Shown: positions 14,007 through 26,026, counted from the first letter of the stretch. The stretch: 64,000 nt of DNA from Takifugu bimaculatus (GCA_004026145.2 CP034986.1:14494304-14558303), one strand, 5' to 3'. The notes: generated by a model not told the origin, from the sequence alone. Translations and numbers: made by a program.

Positions 14007-14589
14007 ATGGTAAGCTAGTGTGTAGGTAACCCAGTTAGAGTTCCCAATACATATTTCTTTGCCGTAACAGGAGCTTGCAGACCGGATCAATAGAAATGTT
14101 TCTTTGTTAATGAAGATGTGTGGGTGTATGTGGGTGTTGGGGGAGGGGGGGCACTTAAGCTGACCACCGCGTCTGACCACAGTGGTCAGTCAGTGGACAA
14201 TTTATACAACCCACAAAAATTTCAGCCGCTTCACACACACACACGTACACACACACACTCATACGTGCACATTCAGACATTGACGATTCCAGGCCAAAAC
14301 ACAACCACCACATGTAGTTGAAAATAACATATAATTATAGCTTGTTAATATGGTTAGGACTGTAAAAAGTGTATATATATTTGTGGCTGATGTAAATCTG
14401 TGATTTTTTTTAGCTCTTTTTGCTGTCATCATCATTATCATCAGTCATCATAGCTTTATTGACAGCCTGCTCAGCTGCATTAGCATATCTAATTCATGCT
14501 TCGCTCACACAAAGTGTCGACTATGCATGAATCCTCGGGGTCAATATTTCATTTATCCTTCATTTGCACAATCAGATGTGCCCGTACAA

Positions 14590-14590
<1 letters not shown>

Positions 14591-14620
<30 letters not shown>
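14591..14620. repeat. (TG)n microsatellite
   Basis: A simple TG array of about 15 units. Confidence 0.95.
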
Positions 14621-14918
14621 GTTTGCATGCAGGTGTGTGTCTGCGATAATGGGATGTTAATGATTAAAGAGTGATTAGATCCAGATCAGGGACGCTGTTT
14701 GTGTTAAATGTATTAGGTTGGAGTTCAAAGCTTAAAGTCTCTGCAGTTTCAGGAACAGTTCATTACTGTATCTCCATCATAAATCTTGAACATCGTAACT
14801 GCAAAAATATTATTGCCCTAGTTGCTATTTCTGCCATGCTAAAAGCTCACAATTGCTCCCTCCATTTGCACAAGGAGCCACAATCATCTTTTTACCCCAT
14901 TCGTGCACAGACACAAAA

Positions 14919-15549
14919 GGCACGTTTCCACTGCAGAAAATTCAGGGTAATGTTACGGGGCAGTCTGGGGTAGGCAATTAGATCCTTCCCAAAAAAAAAA
15001 ACAACTCCTGGGTGGGGCTGGAGGTTTTCTTAGTGGCAGTTGGCAAAACCCAGAGAACAATGTGACGCAGGACCCAGCAGAAGCGGAGCGCTAGCCTAGC
15101 AGACACAGCTTGTCCTCTGCTTCTTAGCATCCACCAGGTACACGAGCACACAAACGGCCTGTCAGTGTTTTATACTTTAAAAGTATCAAAACATGTGCTG
15201 TTTAATATTCAGTAACACCCTGACATTTTCACAGACCCAGTAAAAGATCGGAGCAGTCTAAACATCTCACATGTCAAAAGTCCACAACGACACTTCGTGG
15301 AGCTGGAGGGAATCATATTGTCTTAGAGTAGACTATTATTCCGGGTTTACCTCCTTCCTCATTGGCGGCTCGCCCCGGTGATGTCACGGTCAAAACTGTT
15401 GAACAACGATTCTGAAGTGATCGAAACTCATGACGTCACCGAGGGGTCCTACCCCATGGAGAGGGCCAAGTGAGAGGAACGGTTCCTCTACGGTTCCTGT
15501 ATGGTTCCTGCCCCTGGTAGGAACCAGGAACTCCTGCAGTGGAAGTGCT
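14919..15549. mobile_element. hAT-like non-autonomous DNA transposon (MITE)
   Basis: The left end reads GGCACGTTTCCACTGCAG. The right end reads CTGCAGTGGAAGTGCTC, its imperfect reverse complement. Subterminal sequence near the right end contains several GGTTCCT/AGGAACC motifs, typical of the 'TTTCCACTGCAGGAAC' MITEs common in fish. I see no transposase frame inside the roughly 630 bp, so this is a non-autonomous copy. I could not recognise a clean target-site duplication. The hAT assignment is inference from the terminus style. Confidence 0.55.
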
Positions 15550-17479
15550 CCTCATGTTAAAGCAACAGTGCTGTGTTCACCCCCACCCCTCTTTTTCATG
15601 TCATCCTACCATACTTTGCTTCCATGACATGCATCAGTAGTTGTGACGCGTATGTGTGTGTGTGGCGGTCTCATTGATCCCCTGTCACCCTGATCACATT
15701 ACAAACCCGCTGCGATTATATCTACATTTTTAATTTTCCTCTGCAGATGACAAAAAAAGACATGAGCGGGGGGAAGGAAGGATGGATGGATGAGAATTGA
15801 AGACGGAGATGAGTGTAAGGGCTCATCTGGGGCGGACGGTGGAAGCCCTCGCTGTCATCTTTTAACCTTTTACTGAAGGTGTGATTTACCCCCGAAAGCA
15901 AGCAATCGATTCGGACATTTTTTTTACCTTGAAAACAGAGATTTTTCTCAAGGTGACCTAGTAGTTTGGCCTCCTTTGGAGTCTCCTGGGCCGACCTGAG
16001 AGCCGCACCTTCAAACCCAACATTTGTACACGGCCTCAGATTAAGGTGACATCGTAAAACCATATAACTTGTTATCTGTGCTCTCGAAAGAAATTGCAAA
16101 ATTAATGTTGAAGCGAGCAAAGCGGGGAGGGGGGGGGGGGGGGGTGTACTGGTTTTAATGGCAGGACTCTGACAGATGGGCTGATTTGAGGAGGACGCAG
16201 CTATAGTGCTTCATCTCTCCGGGGTAAACATACTTCACTTTAATGTTATTAATAATCATATTTATTATCATTACAGTCTGTGGCCCTTCCAACCCCCATC
16301 CCCACGCGCACGCACTTGCACACGCTGCACACACACACAAGCACATATGTACACACAGTAAATGATATAGATTACAATTCTCATCACTCCCTGCAGAGGA
16401 AGAGTCACGACCTTGGACCAAATGCCATTATGGGCTCAGGGCCCCTCCCTGCTGTTTGTTCCTCCCAACTTCTTTTGCTGCTTCCTGCTGTGTTCACATC
16501 CATGTTCATTAAAGTCCGAGTCTGTTGGTGAGACTCTGTTAGGAAAACCGGAGCGCTTTGTCACTGTATTTAAATGGTTACGATGTTGAAGAAGTAAAAA
16601 CAGCTCAAGAGCAAACTGCAGAACCGGTTTTCTTCTCGTCTCTGACATTTCTTTCACCCCCTCCACTTGTCCTCTGTCCTGTCCCTCCTCACAGATAATC
16701 TCTGGCTCGCCTTCTACCCTCCCTCTCTCTTTCTCCTCTTCCTTATTTCTCCATCTGTCTCATCCTGGCAAGGCCATTAACTCATAAATCCAATACAGGC
16801 CACCTCAACACTATCTGTCTTCTGCCGATGGAGAGCAGGATGGAATGGAGGGAGTCAAGAAGAGGATCAATCGCTCCCGGGACTGTCAGTCCGCTCACTC
16901 GTTTTCACATCCATCTACGCATCGCCTCCCTCCCCACACACACACTCACACACACTCTTTTTTCATGTTTTGTTCCAAACCCAATAGAGTGGTGACTGCC
17001 CATATGCTGGTGCGGATCAGCCACACACACTCAGATATTAACATGGCCCTCAGGAGTGTCCCAGCCGCTCCCTGAATCACCACCTTATCTCGGGTGTGAT
17101 GTTTGGGGCTGTAACAATTCCAGGAGGTGCCTCCCCTGTAGAGTCTTCAAAGGCCAGTTGGTCACAGGTGAGGGGGTCACGCAAAGGTGAGGTGGCAAAT
17201 CTTTTGAGTTTCTCTCTGATGCCAGCCGAATATTGAGGGTCAAGGTTTAGGGGCTGCCTGAACTAGCATGTTCCAGTTTTCCTGCTGTAGTGAATGTCTC
17301 AGCACTATTCAGGCCCGTGGCAGCAATAATACTGAGAAATAATAAAACTTAATACTGAGAAAAGCTGGGCAGGAGCCTGTGGCTGTGGCACACATGGAGA
17401 CACAGAGAGCGAGTGTGTGGTTGGACTGGTCCTTCCCCAAGTGAACCACACTGGCCTCTGGTGAGCCACAGGATCCATG

Positions 17480-17483
<4 letters not shown>

Positions 17484-17521
<38 letters not shown>
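17484..17521. repeat. (CT)n microsatellite
   Basis: About 19 perfect CT units. It generates an Arg-Glu repeat frame on the minus strand. Confidence 0.97.
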
Positions 17522-17524
<3 letters not shown>

Positions 17525-17718
17525 CACCTGTTTTCTAAATTAGGATTTAAAATGTATCATGTATGTTAATGAATCTCCTCACTGTTGGAACCCTCTCAAA
17601 AGTGCCTTTCCTTTTAGGAGTTGTAAGGCCACAGCGTGGCTGCCCTGTCATATCTTAGTAATGTTCAGCTGAATGTGAAGGACAAAAGTACCGATGAATA
17701 ATCAAACTCGGTAAAAGC

Positions 17719-17795
<77 letters not shown>

Positions 17796-17836
17796 CATCA
17801 TCATCATCATAAAATTATGATAATAATAATAATATT
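17719..17836. repeat. (TTA)n-(TCA)n-(TAA)n trinucleotide array
   Basis: About 25 TTA units pass into five TCA units, then AAAATTATGA and a short TAA run. The TTA and TAA parts are complementary and could form a hairpin. The poly-Ile frame on the minus strand is an artefact of this array. Confidence 0.95.
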
Positions 17837-18117
17837 CTGCCCTGACATGGCAAGATGGCGCCATGTGGACTATTCAGCACACAACAATCTGATTTCTATG
17901 AAAGGAATGACATCATAAACATGGAACACACACACACACGCACACACACACACACACACACACTTACACACGAGCTTTTCTTCAGTTTCCATCAATCCAA
18001 ATGCTTTTATGACACAAAATGCAACATAGTCATAACATCAGTCATGCGAAGCGACAAACACACACATAGGCCTATGCACAGCAGGCAGTCTAGTGGATTA
18101 ATCACAGAATGTCTCCA

Positions 18118-18183
<66 letters not shown>
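18118..18183. repeat. (CA)n microsatellite, about 32 units
   Basis: A long perfect CA array with a shorter one 150 bp upstream (17926-17963). Confidence 0.97.
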
Positions 18184-18185
<2 letters not shown>

Positions 18186-20012
18186 GCACAGGTCGTGCCC
18201 TTCTCGTGTTTCCTTTGACACACGGTAATAGATTCCGCTGTAGCTCTACGCCTCAGCTAAGTGGCCTCACCTTTCACTGAAAACAAATCACTCTCTTTCT
18301 CTCCCGCTCACTCATAAACACACACTTACACACATAGCCTCTCTCCATCCACACACTCTCCGTCTCTCTGACCATTTCTCCATCAGCCTTTCTCCCTCTT
18401 CTTCCTCCACGTCTCTGACCTTCTTCTCTCTCACATCACCTTCCCATGGGTGCTCTCCTCTTCCTCTCTGTCACTCAGCCCACCGTATTTTGATTTCCTT
18501 TCTCTCCCTCAGTCCTCCTACCTCCTCCTCTTTTTCTCACCTTCTTTTCATCCCATTTAACCGGGCTCCATTATTTAGCATCAAATTACAACATTGTGAA
18601 TGTGAAATGAGTTGTTCTCTATTTATATATATATGTCTCTTTTTCTTTAAAAGTTCATTTGAAGGTGATTTTGACTGATATTGCTTAATTAATATATTTA
18701 GAAGCTACATGAAATACACATTTAGAATTTTATATGCCTACAAAGCACTTCTGAAGGTGAACATATTTCATAAGAGCAGTAATAAAAAAAGGTTTATATG
18801 ATCATTGATGTTATCAGAATTAGGCAGATTTTTTCATTCTTAGATCCTCATCAAACAAAAACGTGCACAGTATAATTATATTTTTATCCAATCATTATCT
18901 CAGAATTGAACTATTGCAACAATGAATAATTTTCTAATAGATTTATAATAAGAACTAAGTGTATGATACCTGATTTTTTTTTTTTTTTTTTAAAAAGGCA
19001 AAATGCTGATTATTAAACTATACATTCATGTATATTTTTTATCATTAGTAAAATATAATCCCAGAGTCTGGATTGCTCTGTATAATCCCAAATCCATGAA
19101 ACAAAATATACATCAATGGGAAAAAACATACTGTTTTTTTTTCTTTTAACTTGCATCTGTTTTTGCATGCTAAACTGGATACAAAACAAATGCCAGACAC
19201 AATTTGCAGTTATACTTAATTGAAATCATGCCTGCAGTATTTTATAATCCACAACATCATTTCTCACAACATATGACATATATCCCCTGAAATAAAAGCT
19301 CATATTCTAATTTCAATGTTTGAATTGGCAGGAGGGTGCAGGGTCCCATATTTACCATCAAATTATGTTTAATCTGGTAACAAGCTTTTTCCGGTGGCTT
19401 TAAAAAGACAGACCTTTTGTGCTGCATTCAGAAGAACTAAGATTAAATCTTAATCGCTTTATTTTTCATTGCTTGCTCGGATAAAACGAGATTGGAAACT
19501 AATCTCCATCTCAAAATATTTTACTTTTGAAAAGCAATATTTTCTGAGATTAGATTTTTAACAATATTTCAAATTATTTGAATGAATGAATCCGAATGTA
19601 AGATATAACTAGAGAGCACGTTGGGAAGATCTTCATGGTCATGAAGCGCCTGGTCTTCGCTCCTCTGTGCCCAACTGTGGGGAAAGTCTGCCGTCTAGCG
19701 GCGAATTTAGAGAAGTGCGCTTAAAAACTGGAAGACAGACAGAAAGATCAATTTCTTTAGAATATTGGCGGCATTAACATCCCGCGTTTTTCTATTAAAT
19801 GAAACACTTTCATAACCATATCAATAATAATCAACAATTTGGCGTTAAAAGTTGACTTTTGTGTTGTTTTTAAAAATATATGATCAAAATATATTGACAG
19901 GGATTTTACTCATACAAAACAGCCTGATTTATTTAGTGTTTTACCTGCCTATAAGACCTCTGGATAAAAATCTTGACAATGCTGAGAAGCCAAACCTTTG
20001 AATAAATAAGCC

Positions 20013-20028
20013 GAGCTGACGTCAGCTC
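20013..20028. promoter_or_regulatory. perfect palindrome containing a cAMP response element
   Basis: GAGCTGACGTCAGCTC is its own reverse complement over all 16 bases and contains the full CRE octamer TGACGTCA. A CACGTG E-box follows at 20064-20069. The site lies about 1.9 kb upstream of the urp2 start codon, so it could be a distal element of that neuropeptide gene; this is inference from position and motif only. Confidence 0.45.
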
Positions 20029-20713
20029 CCAGGTCCTTTGAGGTGAGTAAACTCCATCTGCATCACGTGGGAAGCGTCATAGAGTTGTCTATTCTGGCCC
20101 CTGCAAACAAAACACACATCTGCATCGTCAAAAATCAAAACTTGGTGCTGTAATGATACTTTTCCAGCCACCAGTCTTTATCTTGAGACATTTTTGAAAT
20201 TGGATCATGGATTTTACCTACAGTGTGATGCAATATTTGATATTAAAAATGCTACCCGAATTCCCTTAATGATGAAAACCCCATAATACTGCTAAAATGG
20301 TGTTTTACAAGGCAGGCAGGCTGATTCTAGAATAATTACAATAGATTTGCTAGAATGAAAAAAACACACATATTTTTCCTGAAAACTCATTTACCTTCTG
20401 TCACTCTTCCTTAATGTACACACATTTGTGAAGCTATCTTTGTGAGGACTTTGTATTGACTCAAGTTCTTAGTGTCAAATATCCAAATGTAAGCCTTCCT
20501 AATGTATAGACTCTAATTAGGAATTAAGAACTTATATTTTCTTGTGTTTTTGGTTCCCATGAGGATTACCCGTCCCGAACAAACAAGTACACACACACAC
20601 ACACACACACAGTGTATTAATGTCAAAGCAATGAAGGAAGAAGGAGCAATAATGACTGAATGGATGTTCTAAAGCTAAATTCTCTTCGCCCAGCAACTGG
20701 CACACACACGCGT

Positions 20714-20747
<34 letters not shown>

Positions 20748-21019
20748 CATATCACCCTTACTCTTTACAGAGTTCAGTATGTCTCTCCTTCGCACTGACT
20801 CCAACGTTCATTCAGCTTTAATTCTCGCCTCTATTTTATGTCCTAGGGGAGTCGTCACGTTGTCAACTTCCTGTCTGCAGGCTTTTTATTTTAATACAGA
20901 ACAAAAGAAGGTTAAGAAAAAAATCCAGCCCTTTGTCTTCTTGACATGACTTCTCAGCTTCTCTGCGCCCTTTGATGTGCATCCCACCAAGTTCCTCTGA
21001 GTTTAAACTGATCCAGAGA

Positions 21020-21020
<1 letters not shown>

Positions 21021-21056
<36 letters not shown>
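21021..21056. repeat. (TG)n microsatellite
   Basis: A TG array of about 18 units, 900 bp upstream of the urp2 start codon. Confidence 0.95.
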
Positions 21057-21059
<3 letters not shown>

Positions 21060-21379
21060 ATGTGAAGGAGTTTGCCATGTCGTTTTCTGTGTTTGAATGT
21101 TGTATTTGCAAGCTTTGTGTCTATGTGCGAGTGTGTGTGCAGTCAGCGCGGCTCCAGGCCCTCCTGCGTCACAGGGCTTTTCTCTTTCTGTGGCCCCTGA
21201 GCAAACATATTAAGAACTAGCTTATCACTGCTTATACAGCCAGCAACACACACACATCACACACCCACATGTTGAATACAATCCTAAACACATACACATC
21301 ATTCACAAAAAAAGATAGCTTTGACTCCAAATACACAAAGACCGCCGCCAAACTCCCCAAATGTCAGCGATCCATCCAA

Positions 21380-21655
21380 AAGGAGGAGGCGGGACTAAAG
21401 GGTGTGATTGGCGGACAGTGGGTCATCAGTAAGTAAGTCAGGGCCAACTGGTCCTTAAAAAGGCCAATATTGGTCAAGTGTATCAGAAACCAGCCTGAAA
21501 TCGACAAGCCTTCTTCAAGAGGCGCATCCTTGGAAAAGAGAGAATTCTGTTATTTAGGATTTTTTTTTATAAGAAATTTATTTAACCGTAAATGTTTGGA
21601 GTGGAGCTGAGGTAGACGAATACCAGCCTCTGGTTGAAAAAGAGGATAAAAGCTG
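21380..21655 (+). promoter_or_regulatory. candidate urp2 promoter
   Basis: The segment contains a GC-box-like GAGGCGGGAC (about 21388), an inverted CCAAT box (GTGATTGGCGG, about 21403), a CCAATATTGG palindrome (about 21463) and two TATA-like stretches: CTTAAAAAGG near 21453 and GATAAAAG at 21645-21652. Either TATA-like element would give a 5' UTR of roughly 290-480 nt ending at the ATG at 21964. No transcript evidence is available, so the start site is inferred. Confidence 0.45.
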
Positions 21656-21963
21656 AGAACCAACTTGACCTCTCACATCGGAGGAGAGTTTCCATTATTT
21701 TGGAAACAACGGAACCTTTAATCTGAAGACGCCGTAAGAGAACGAGATCGATCTGATTTCAGACCAGAACGTCAACTTTAAAAATATCTAATGCCCGCAA
21801 CATCCACAGCATCTCCAACATCAGGACATCAGAAGGATGAGGGGAGCTTAAAAACCCACTGAGACGCTGCGGGAAGAAGAAAGAAACCCCAACAAATCTT
21901 CAGATAGATAGTCAAACCGCTGTTGGTCTTAAATATCTTTTTAGTTTCAAACAATTGATCAGA

Positions 21964-23465
21964 ATGTTTCACAACTTGCCTGTGAAGGTGGCCGTGATGC
22001 TCCTGATTCTCCGGACAGGAGTGGAGGCAGCACCGACCGAGAGAGGTGAGCTCTGGGAGAAATATAGGCTGTAGAAATATAAACTATGTGATCGTGAATT
22101 CCTAAATTTATTTTGATGATCAGAAACTTAATCTCAGTCAGTTGGAGCAGTTGTTTAATGTTGTATTTAAGCATCTAATCTAGAGTAGTTAAACATCCCA
22201 TACCTTTTAAAGTGTTCTATTAGTGTAAGACTCGGCATCAATATTTTATATTTATTTTAACAATGATTCTTAATCTAGTTAGTCGTCCCAGATCAACATG
22301 GAAGCTGCAAATTCTGTTGCAAACGTCATAAAAAGACGTCACTAAATGACATCACATACACACATCTGCTGTCTGTGTGAAACTGTCAGGCGTCAAAATG
22401 CACACACATCATTCTAAAACCCATGTCACAGCTGAACGTGCCATAGCGACTCCATAGCAACCAGTCAAAATGTATGTTTACGAGGGGACGTCTTTCTCAC
22501 GCTGAAACTTTGAATGTGTGTAACTCAAAAGGGACTCGCTTACGTCAGCACCACGCCCTTTGCATGATCCATCAGCCAGGTCCTACATGCTCATCCAAGC
22601 TGCTGGATTTTCTTTATTGCAGGATTTCTGAAACCTCACCCCCCTCTCAGTCATTCCCCGGCCTCCCCCGCTGTGTCGGCAGCACAAAATCCAAGCCTGT
22701 ACCTGAAGAAGTGGCTTCTGAGCAGCAGGCCCGGCAGCGGACGGGACCACGGCGTCCGTGGGCAGATGGGCCGCAGGAACGAGCTCTGCGAGGAGCCACC
22801 CTGACTCCGCCGGTCTGGGGAAACGAGCGCAGATGCTGAAGATGATCGCAGCCTTGGAGGAGCTGCAGAGGGCTGTCAACAGCACGCTGAGCTCGCGCAT
22901 CACCGTCATGTCGCGAGGTAACTCACCACAACTCCGGCTCGGTGCCACTTCACCGGTTCTCCACTAACGCCTCTGTCTTATTACAGCTAGCGGCAGGAAT
23001 TCAGGAAGAAAGAATAAAGCAGTAAGTTCACCAAAGACTGCATCCTGTTAAACGTACTTCAAAGAAATCTTTTTTTTTTTTTTTTTTAAATGTAATATCT
23101 TCTTTGTATTTTGCTCAGAGTCCTGCTGCTACCGGTGGGGTGAAGCCCACCACTCTGGCCCCCGCAGCAGGGGACAGCACTGCAGATGTAACCGGTCAAA
23201 ATCTTAAAAAGTCCCAAAGCAAGAAGACCAAACGAGGTGAGAACAAAGACCTGTAGTTTTTTTTTTATTAAGCAGTTTCAATGATAGCAGGTGAGGACAG
23301 AGCATTAATGTGCTGTTGATTAGAACAAATATGGGAGGAAAAGAATTATTGGAACTGGGAATTAATTACATTTCACCTTCATCTCCGTGTTGGCCTGTTT
23401 TGTGACGAGTTTTTCTTCCTGTTTCTCCCACAGTTTGCTTCTGGAAGTACTGCTCCCAAAACTGA
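21964..23465 (+). CDS. urp2: urotensin-related peptide 2 precursor
   Basis: Secreted neuropeptide precursor; the mature peptide activates a urotensin II receptor (Uts2r). In zebrafish Urp2 comes from CSF-contacting neurons and helps straighten the body axis. Five exons with consensus splice sites: 21964-22045, 22623-22917, 22987-23021, 23119-23236, 23434-23465. Exon 1 encodes a signal peptide (MFHNLPVKVAVMLLILRTGV...) and has A at -3 of the ATG. Exon 2 ends with the conserved urotensin-precursor helix (QMLKMIAALEELQRAVNSTL). Exon 4 ends in KKTKR, a dibasic cleavage site, and exon 5 encodes exactly VCFWKYCSQN and a stop, with the CFWKYC ring of the family. Oddity: exon 2 entered in the exon 1 phase stops at 22802-22804, while the conserved helix lies one frame over. 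One extra base somewhere in 22722-22804 would explain this. The final decapeptide makes the identification firm. Confidence 0.92.
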
Positions 23466-23587
23466 TCATCTCTGAGAAGAACAGCTCCACCCTTTTCTTC
23501 ATCGCCCTCCACCCAGACATAAGTCAACTCAGACATAAGTCAAGCAGCTGTTTTCAAGATCTTTTCACACCATAAGCAGCACCAACA

Positions 23588-23588
<1 letters not shown>

Positions 23589-23642
<54 letters not shown>

Positions 23643-23657
23643 ACACACACACACACC
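23589..23657. repeat. (CA)n microsatellite in the urp2 3' UTR
   Basis: About 30 CA units with one CC interruption, starting about 125 nt after the urp2 stop codon and upstream of the likely poly(A) signal. It would therefore be transcribed as part of the mRNA. Confidence 0.93.
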
Positions 23658-24036
23658 ACGAACTGAGCACTTTATCTCCTGCTGTGTCCTGTTACTGATG
23701 AGCTAAGCTGTCTTTCATGTTTGCCGTTAATTGCAAGTTAAGCCGTTAAACCCTGAATAACAGCATCATACTGCCTAAAACTAGCTTTATCATCTCCCTC
23801 TTTATCAGCCATTCTGCTGCGCTCTCCCATCCATCCTCTCCCCCCCCCCCCCCCACACACACACCCCTGACACTGGCGCCAGCCTCGACTCGGACCTTTT
23901 TATTCACTCGTTAAATAACAAGACTGACCATCCGGAGATGACAACGTGTGCCCACACGGACAATCACGCTCCTTAACCTTTTATTCTCCATATCAGACAG
24001 ACACACAGAGTTTTCGGTTGTGTGTGCCCACTTTAA

Positions 24037-24042
24037 AATAAA
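24037..24042 (+). terminator. poly(A) signal of urp2
   Basis: AATAAA, about 570 nt downstream of the urp2 stop codon, followed within 20 nt by an A-rich stretch (24061-24082). It is the first canonical signal after the gene, so it is the most likely 3' processing site. Confidence 0.6.
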
Positions 24043-24082
24043 GTTGATTCCTAGCATGGCAAAAAAAAAAAAAAAAAAAAAA

Positions 24083-26018
24083 CTGATAATAAAGATTGAT
24101 ATTTTTATTTTTTTATACAGTTTTCTTTTTAATTTTTCATTGTGCAGAAAGACCAATACTCACACGGAGTTAGAGGAGCAGGGCTCTGAAATGCACAAAA
24201 GTCCACTCCTTGGACTACAGTGATATAGGCTGAAACGTCTTATTTGAACACCCAGATAAGAGAAATATTTAAAAAAAAATTATCCAGGTTATCGGTAGGT
24301 GCAACAGCCTGAATGAGAACTGGATTAATGAACCTCAGGCCATCAGTTTATCTTCCAAACTTCATTTTAGAAGCTAAGAAAAACTCTGTACTATTTTGAA
24401 ATCTTGCATTCTTTGTCTGGATGTTTCCATGGTCCTTGAGCGCTCTCTCCCTCTCTCTCCTTCTCGCTCGGTCTCTCTCCTACTGTGTGTGTATGTGTGT
24501 GTTTGCTGTCAGAGTGTGTAAACTGTAGGCGATTACATTCAGAGGGCTTACCCAGAGGTCACCATCACTGTCACCCAGGTGATGGCAGTGTGTGTCTGCA
24601 CATGCGTCAGCGCGTTATCTGGCTATAGCACACAACACAATCCTTTAAGCAGGGAGCTAGCACATTTGATTTCACTCAAAAGTGGAATACCTCCACAGGT
24701 AACGTAATAAATCCAGGATAAATGTGTCACTGACGTGTCTCCATGGGTTTGGGGCGTGTGTGAAGTGAATGTGGGAGTAATTGCTCCCCTTGTGGTTGCA
24801 GCCTTTCAATGTGCTGCAGGTCGGGCTGAGGTTGCCTTCTGTTGCCACTGAGTGGAGCTCCATTTTGAAAAAGTGCTGATTCAAGGCAGTGGCAGCGATA
24901 ACTCCAGAGGACTATTCTCTGTTATCAGCGAATTTCCTTTGGACAGGCTGAAACACCACACTAAACTGAACCGCATGGCGCATCCATGAACGAAAATGAC
25001 TCACACTTTTCATTAAATGACAACAGCGGGCAGAGAGAAAGCCCACATGGCGATAAAATCAGTTTAATAAAACTCTCCACAGACAGAGATCATAAGGCCA
25101 GAATACAATAGGCTGGTGTCAGAAGTGGTTGGGTCCAAACATCATCTGTAATACACCATGCAATGGCTGTTAACGTTTTTCAGTCTAAAACTCACCACTT
25201 CAATAATCTGACCAAATTATATTGAGCTGCATTCATTTGTTCTGCCTAATATGGCCTAAAATGAGTTTTTGAGAGATAAACAATCTTAAAGAGCTAAATA
25301 TAATCACAAACAAACCAAAAGAAAAGCCCCACCCAAATCATCTGTCATGGAGTAATACTACCAGGCACTCTTTAAGAAGAGATGTTTGGAATTATTGTTT
25401 AAGATATTGTAAATTTATGACTTTTGATGCACTGAGGATGTAGCTGCTTCACTGTGAATAATGCATAATGGTAACGTATGAGCATCATCACTATCATCTG
25501 TAAAACCAAACTGACCTGTAGAAACATGCAAGATCATTTTATCAGTACAAAATGAGGAGAATTAACATTCAGAAAATGTAAAAATAGAAAAGGCTACAAT
25601 CACATATTAAGCACTATTGATTCCTAGCATCAAGAGACAATACCGAGTCAAAATTTGTGGTTACAATTATATTATAAATATAAAAATCACACAAATATAA
25701 ACCTAGAGAAGATAATTAGCTCAGCTTATTTTAGCAGCAAAGAGTGACAAGAATGTGAAAACAAGTCTATGTAACTGATCTACACTGAATATGAAACAAT
25801 AGATGTTAAATTCTGCATTTCTTTGTGGTTATAATTATTCTTTTAAAAAAATCACAAAAATAAAGACCTAGAAAAGACAATTAAATTAGCTTAGCAGCAT
25901 AGGGAGTGGAAAAAGGGTGAAAACAAATGGCCTGAATATGAAACCCTCAGTATTAATAGTGTTGATGGAATAATTACTAGTACCATAAGTCCTAATAACC
26001 AGTCATGATTGGAGTTTC
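24083..26018. other. intergenic region between urp2 and clic6
   Basis: urp2 (+) and clic6 (-) point toward each other here. I see no exon. The segment is AT-rich and includes a degenerate tandem duplication at 25.65-25.95 kb. Confidence 0.6.
25657..25950. repeat. degenerate tandem duplication, unit about 168 bp
   Basis: Two diverged copies, starting GTGGTTACAATTAT (25657) and GTGGTTATAATTAT (25825), share the order 'aaaatcaca.aaatata / cctagagaaga..att / agct.agc..agcagca / gtgaaaac / gaatatgaaac'. Immediately downstream (26.02-26.11 kb) is a 'tatgttgagctaagctaacaagct' block typical of a dispersed teleost repeat. Confidence 0.6.
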
Positions 26019-26020
26019 CC

Positions 26021-26026
26021 TTTATT
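26021..26026 (-). terminator. candidate poly(A) signal of clic6
   Basis: TTTATT on the plus strand is AATAAA on the minus strand, 466 nt after the clic6 stop codon. It lies inside a dispersed-repeat-like block, so the repeat may have supplied the signal. Confidence 0.4.

Larger units (their letters stand above)
7761..14918. other. gene-free stretch rich in microsatellites
   Basis: No supportable exon. The stretch is dominated by CA/TG arrays (7762-7780, 9306-9367, 9421-9485, 11390-11460, 12349-12414, 13932-14006, 14591-14620) with AT-rich sequence between them. A compact CCAAT/ATTGG-rich block at 12.66-12.74 kb and a 15-bp direct repeat flanking the 12.35 kb array stand out. Confidence 0.6.
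15550..21400. other. gene-free stretch upstream of urp2
   Basis: No exon is recognised. The stretch holds a 16-nt poly-G (16129-16144), a CT array (17484-17521), a long TTA/TCA array (17719-17836), CA arrays (17926-17963, 18118-18183, 20588-20612, 20700-20746) and a TG array (21021-21056). Pyrimidine-rich tracts lie at 18.28-18.54 kb, followed by AT-rich sequence at 18.6-19.95 kb. A perfect CRE-containing palindrome lies at 20013-20028. Confidence 0.6.

Noticed and set aside
13779..14180. Long Thr-His-rich reading frame on the minus strand
   Set aside because: It is a translation of the TG/CA microsatellites; no domain, no splice context.
17855..18280. 141-codon plus-strand frame
   Set aside because: Made almost entirely of CA-array translation with unrelated flanks.
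22474..22839. 121-codon plus-strand frame overlapping urp2 exon 2
   Set aside because: It runs through the intron-exon border and is neither the phase set by exon 1 nor the frame of the conserved helix.
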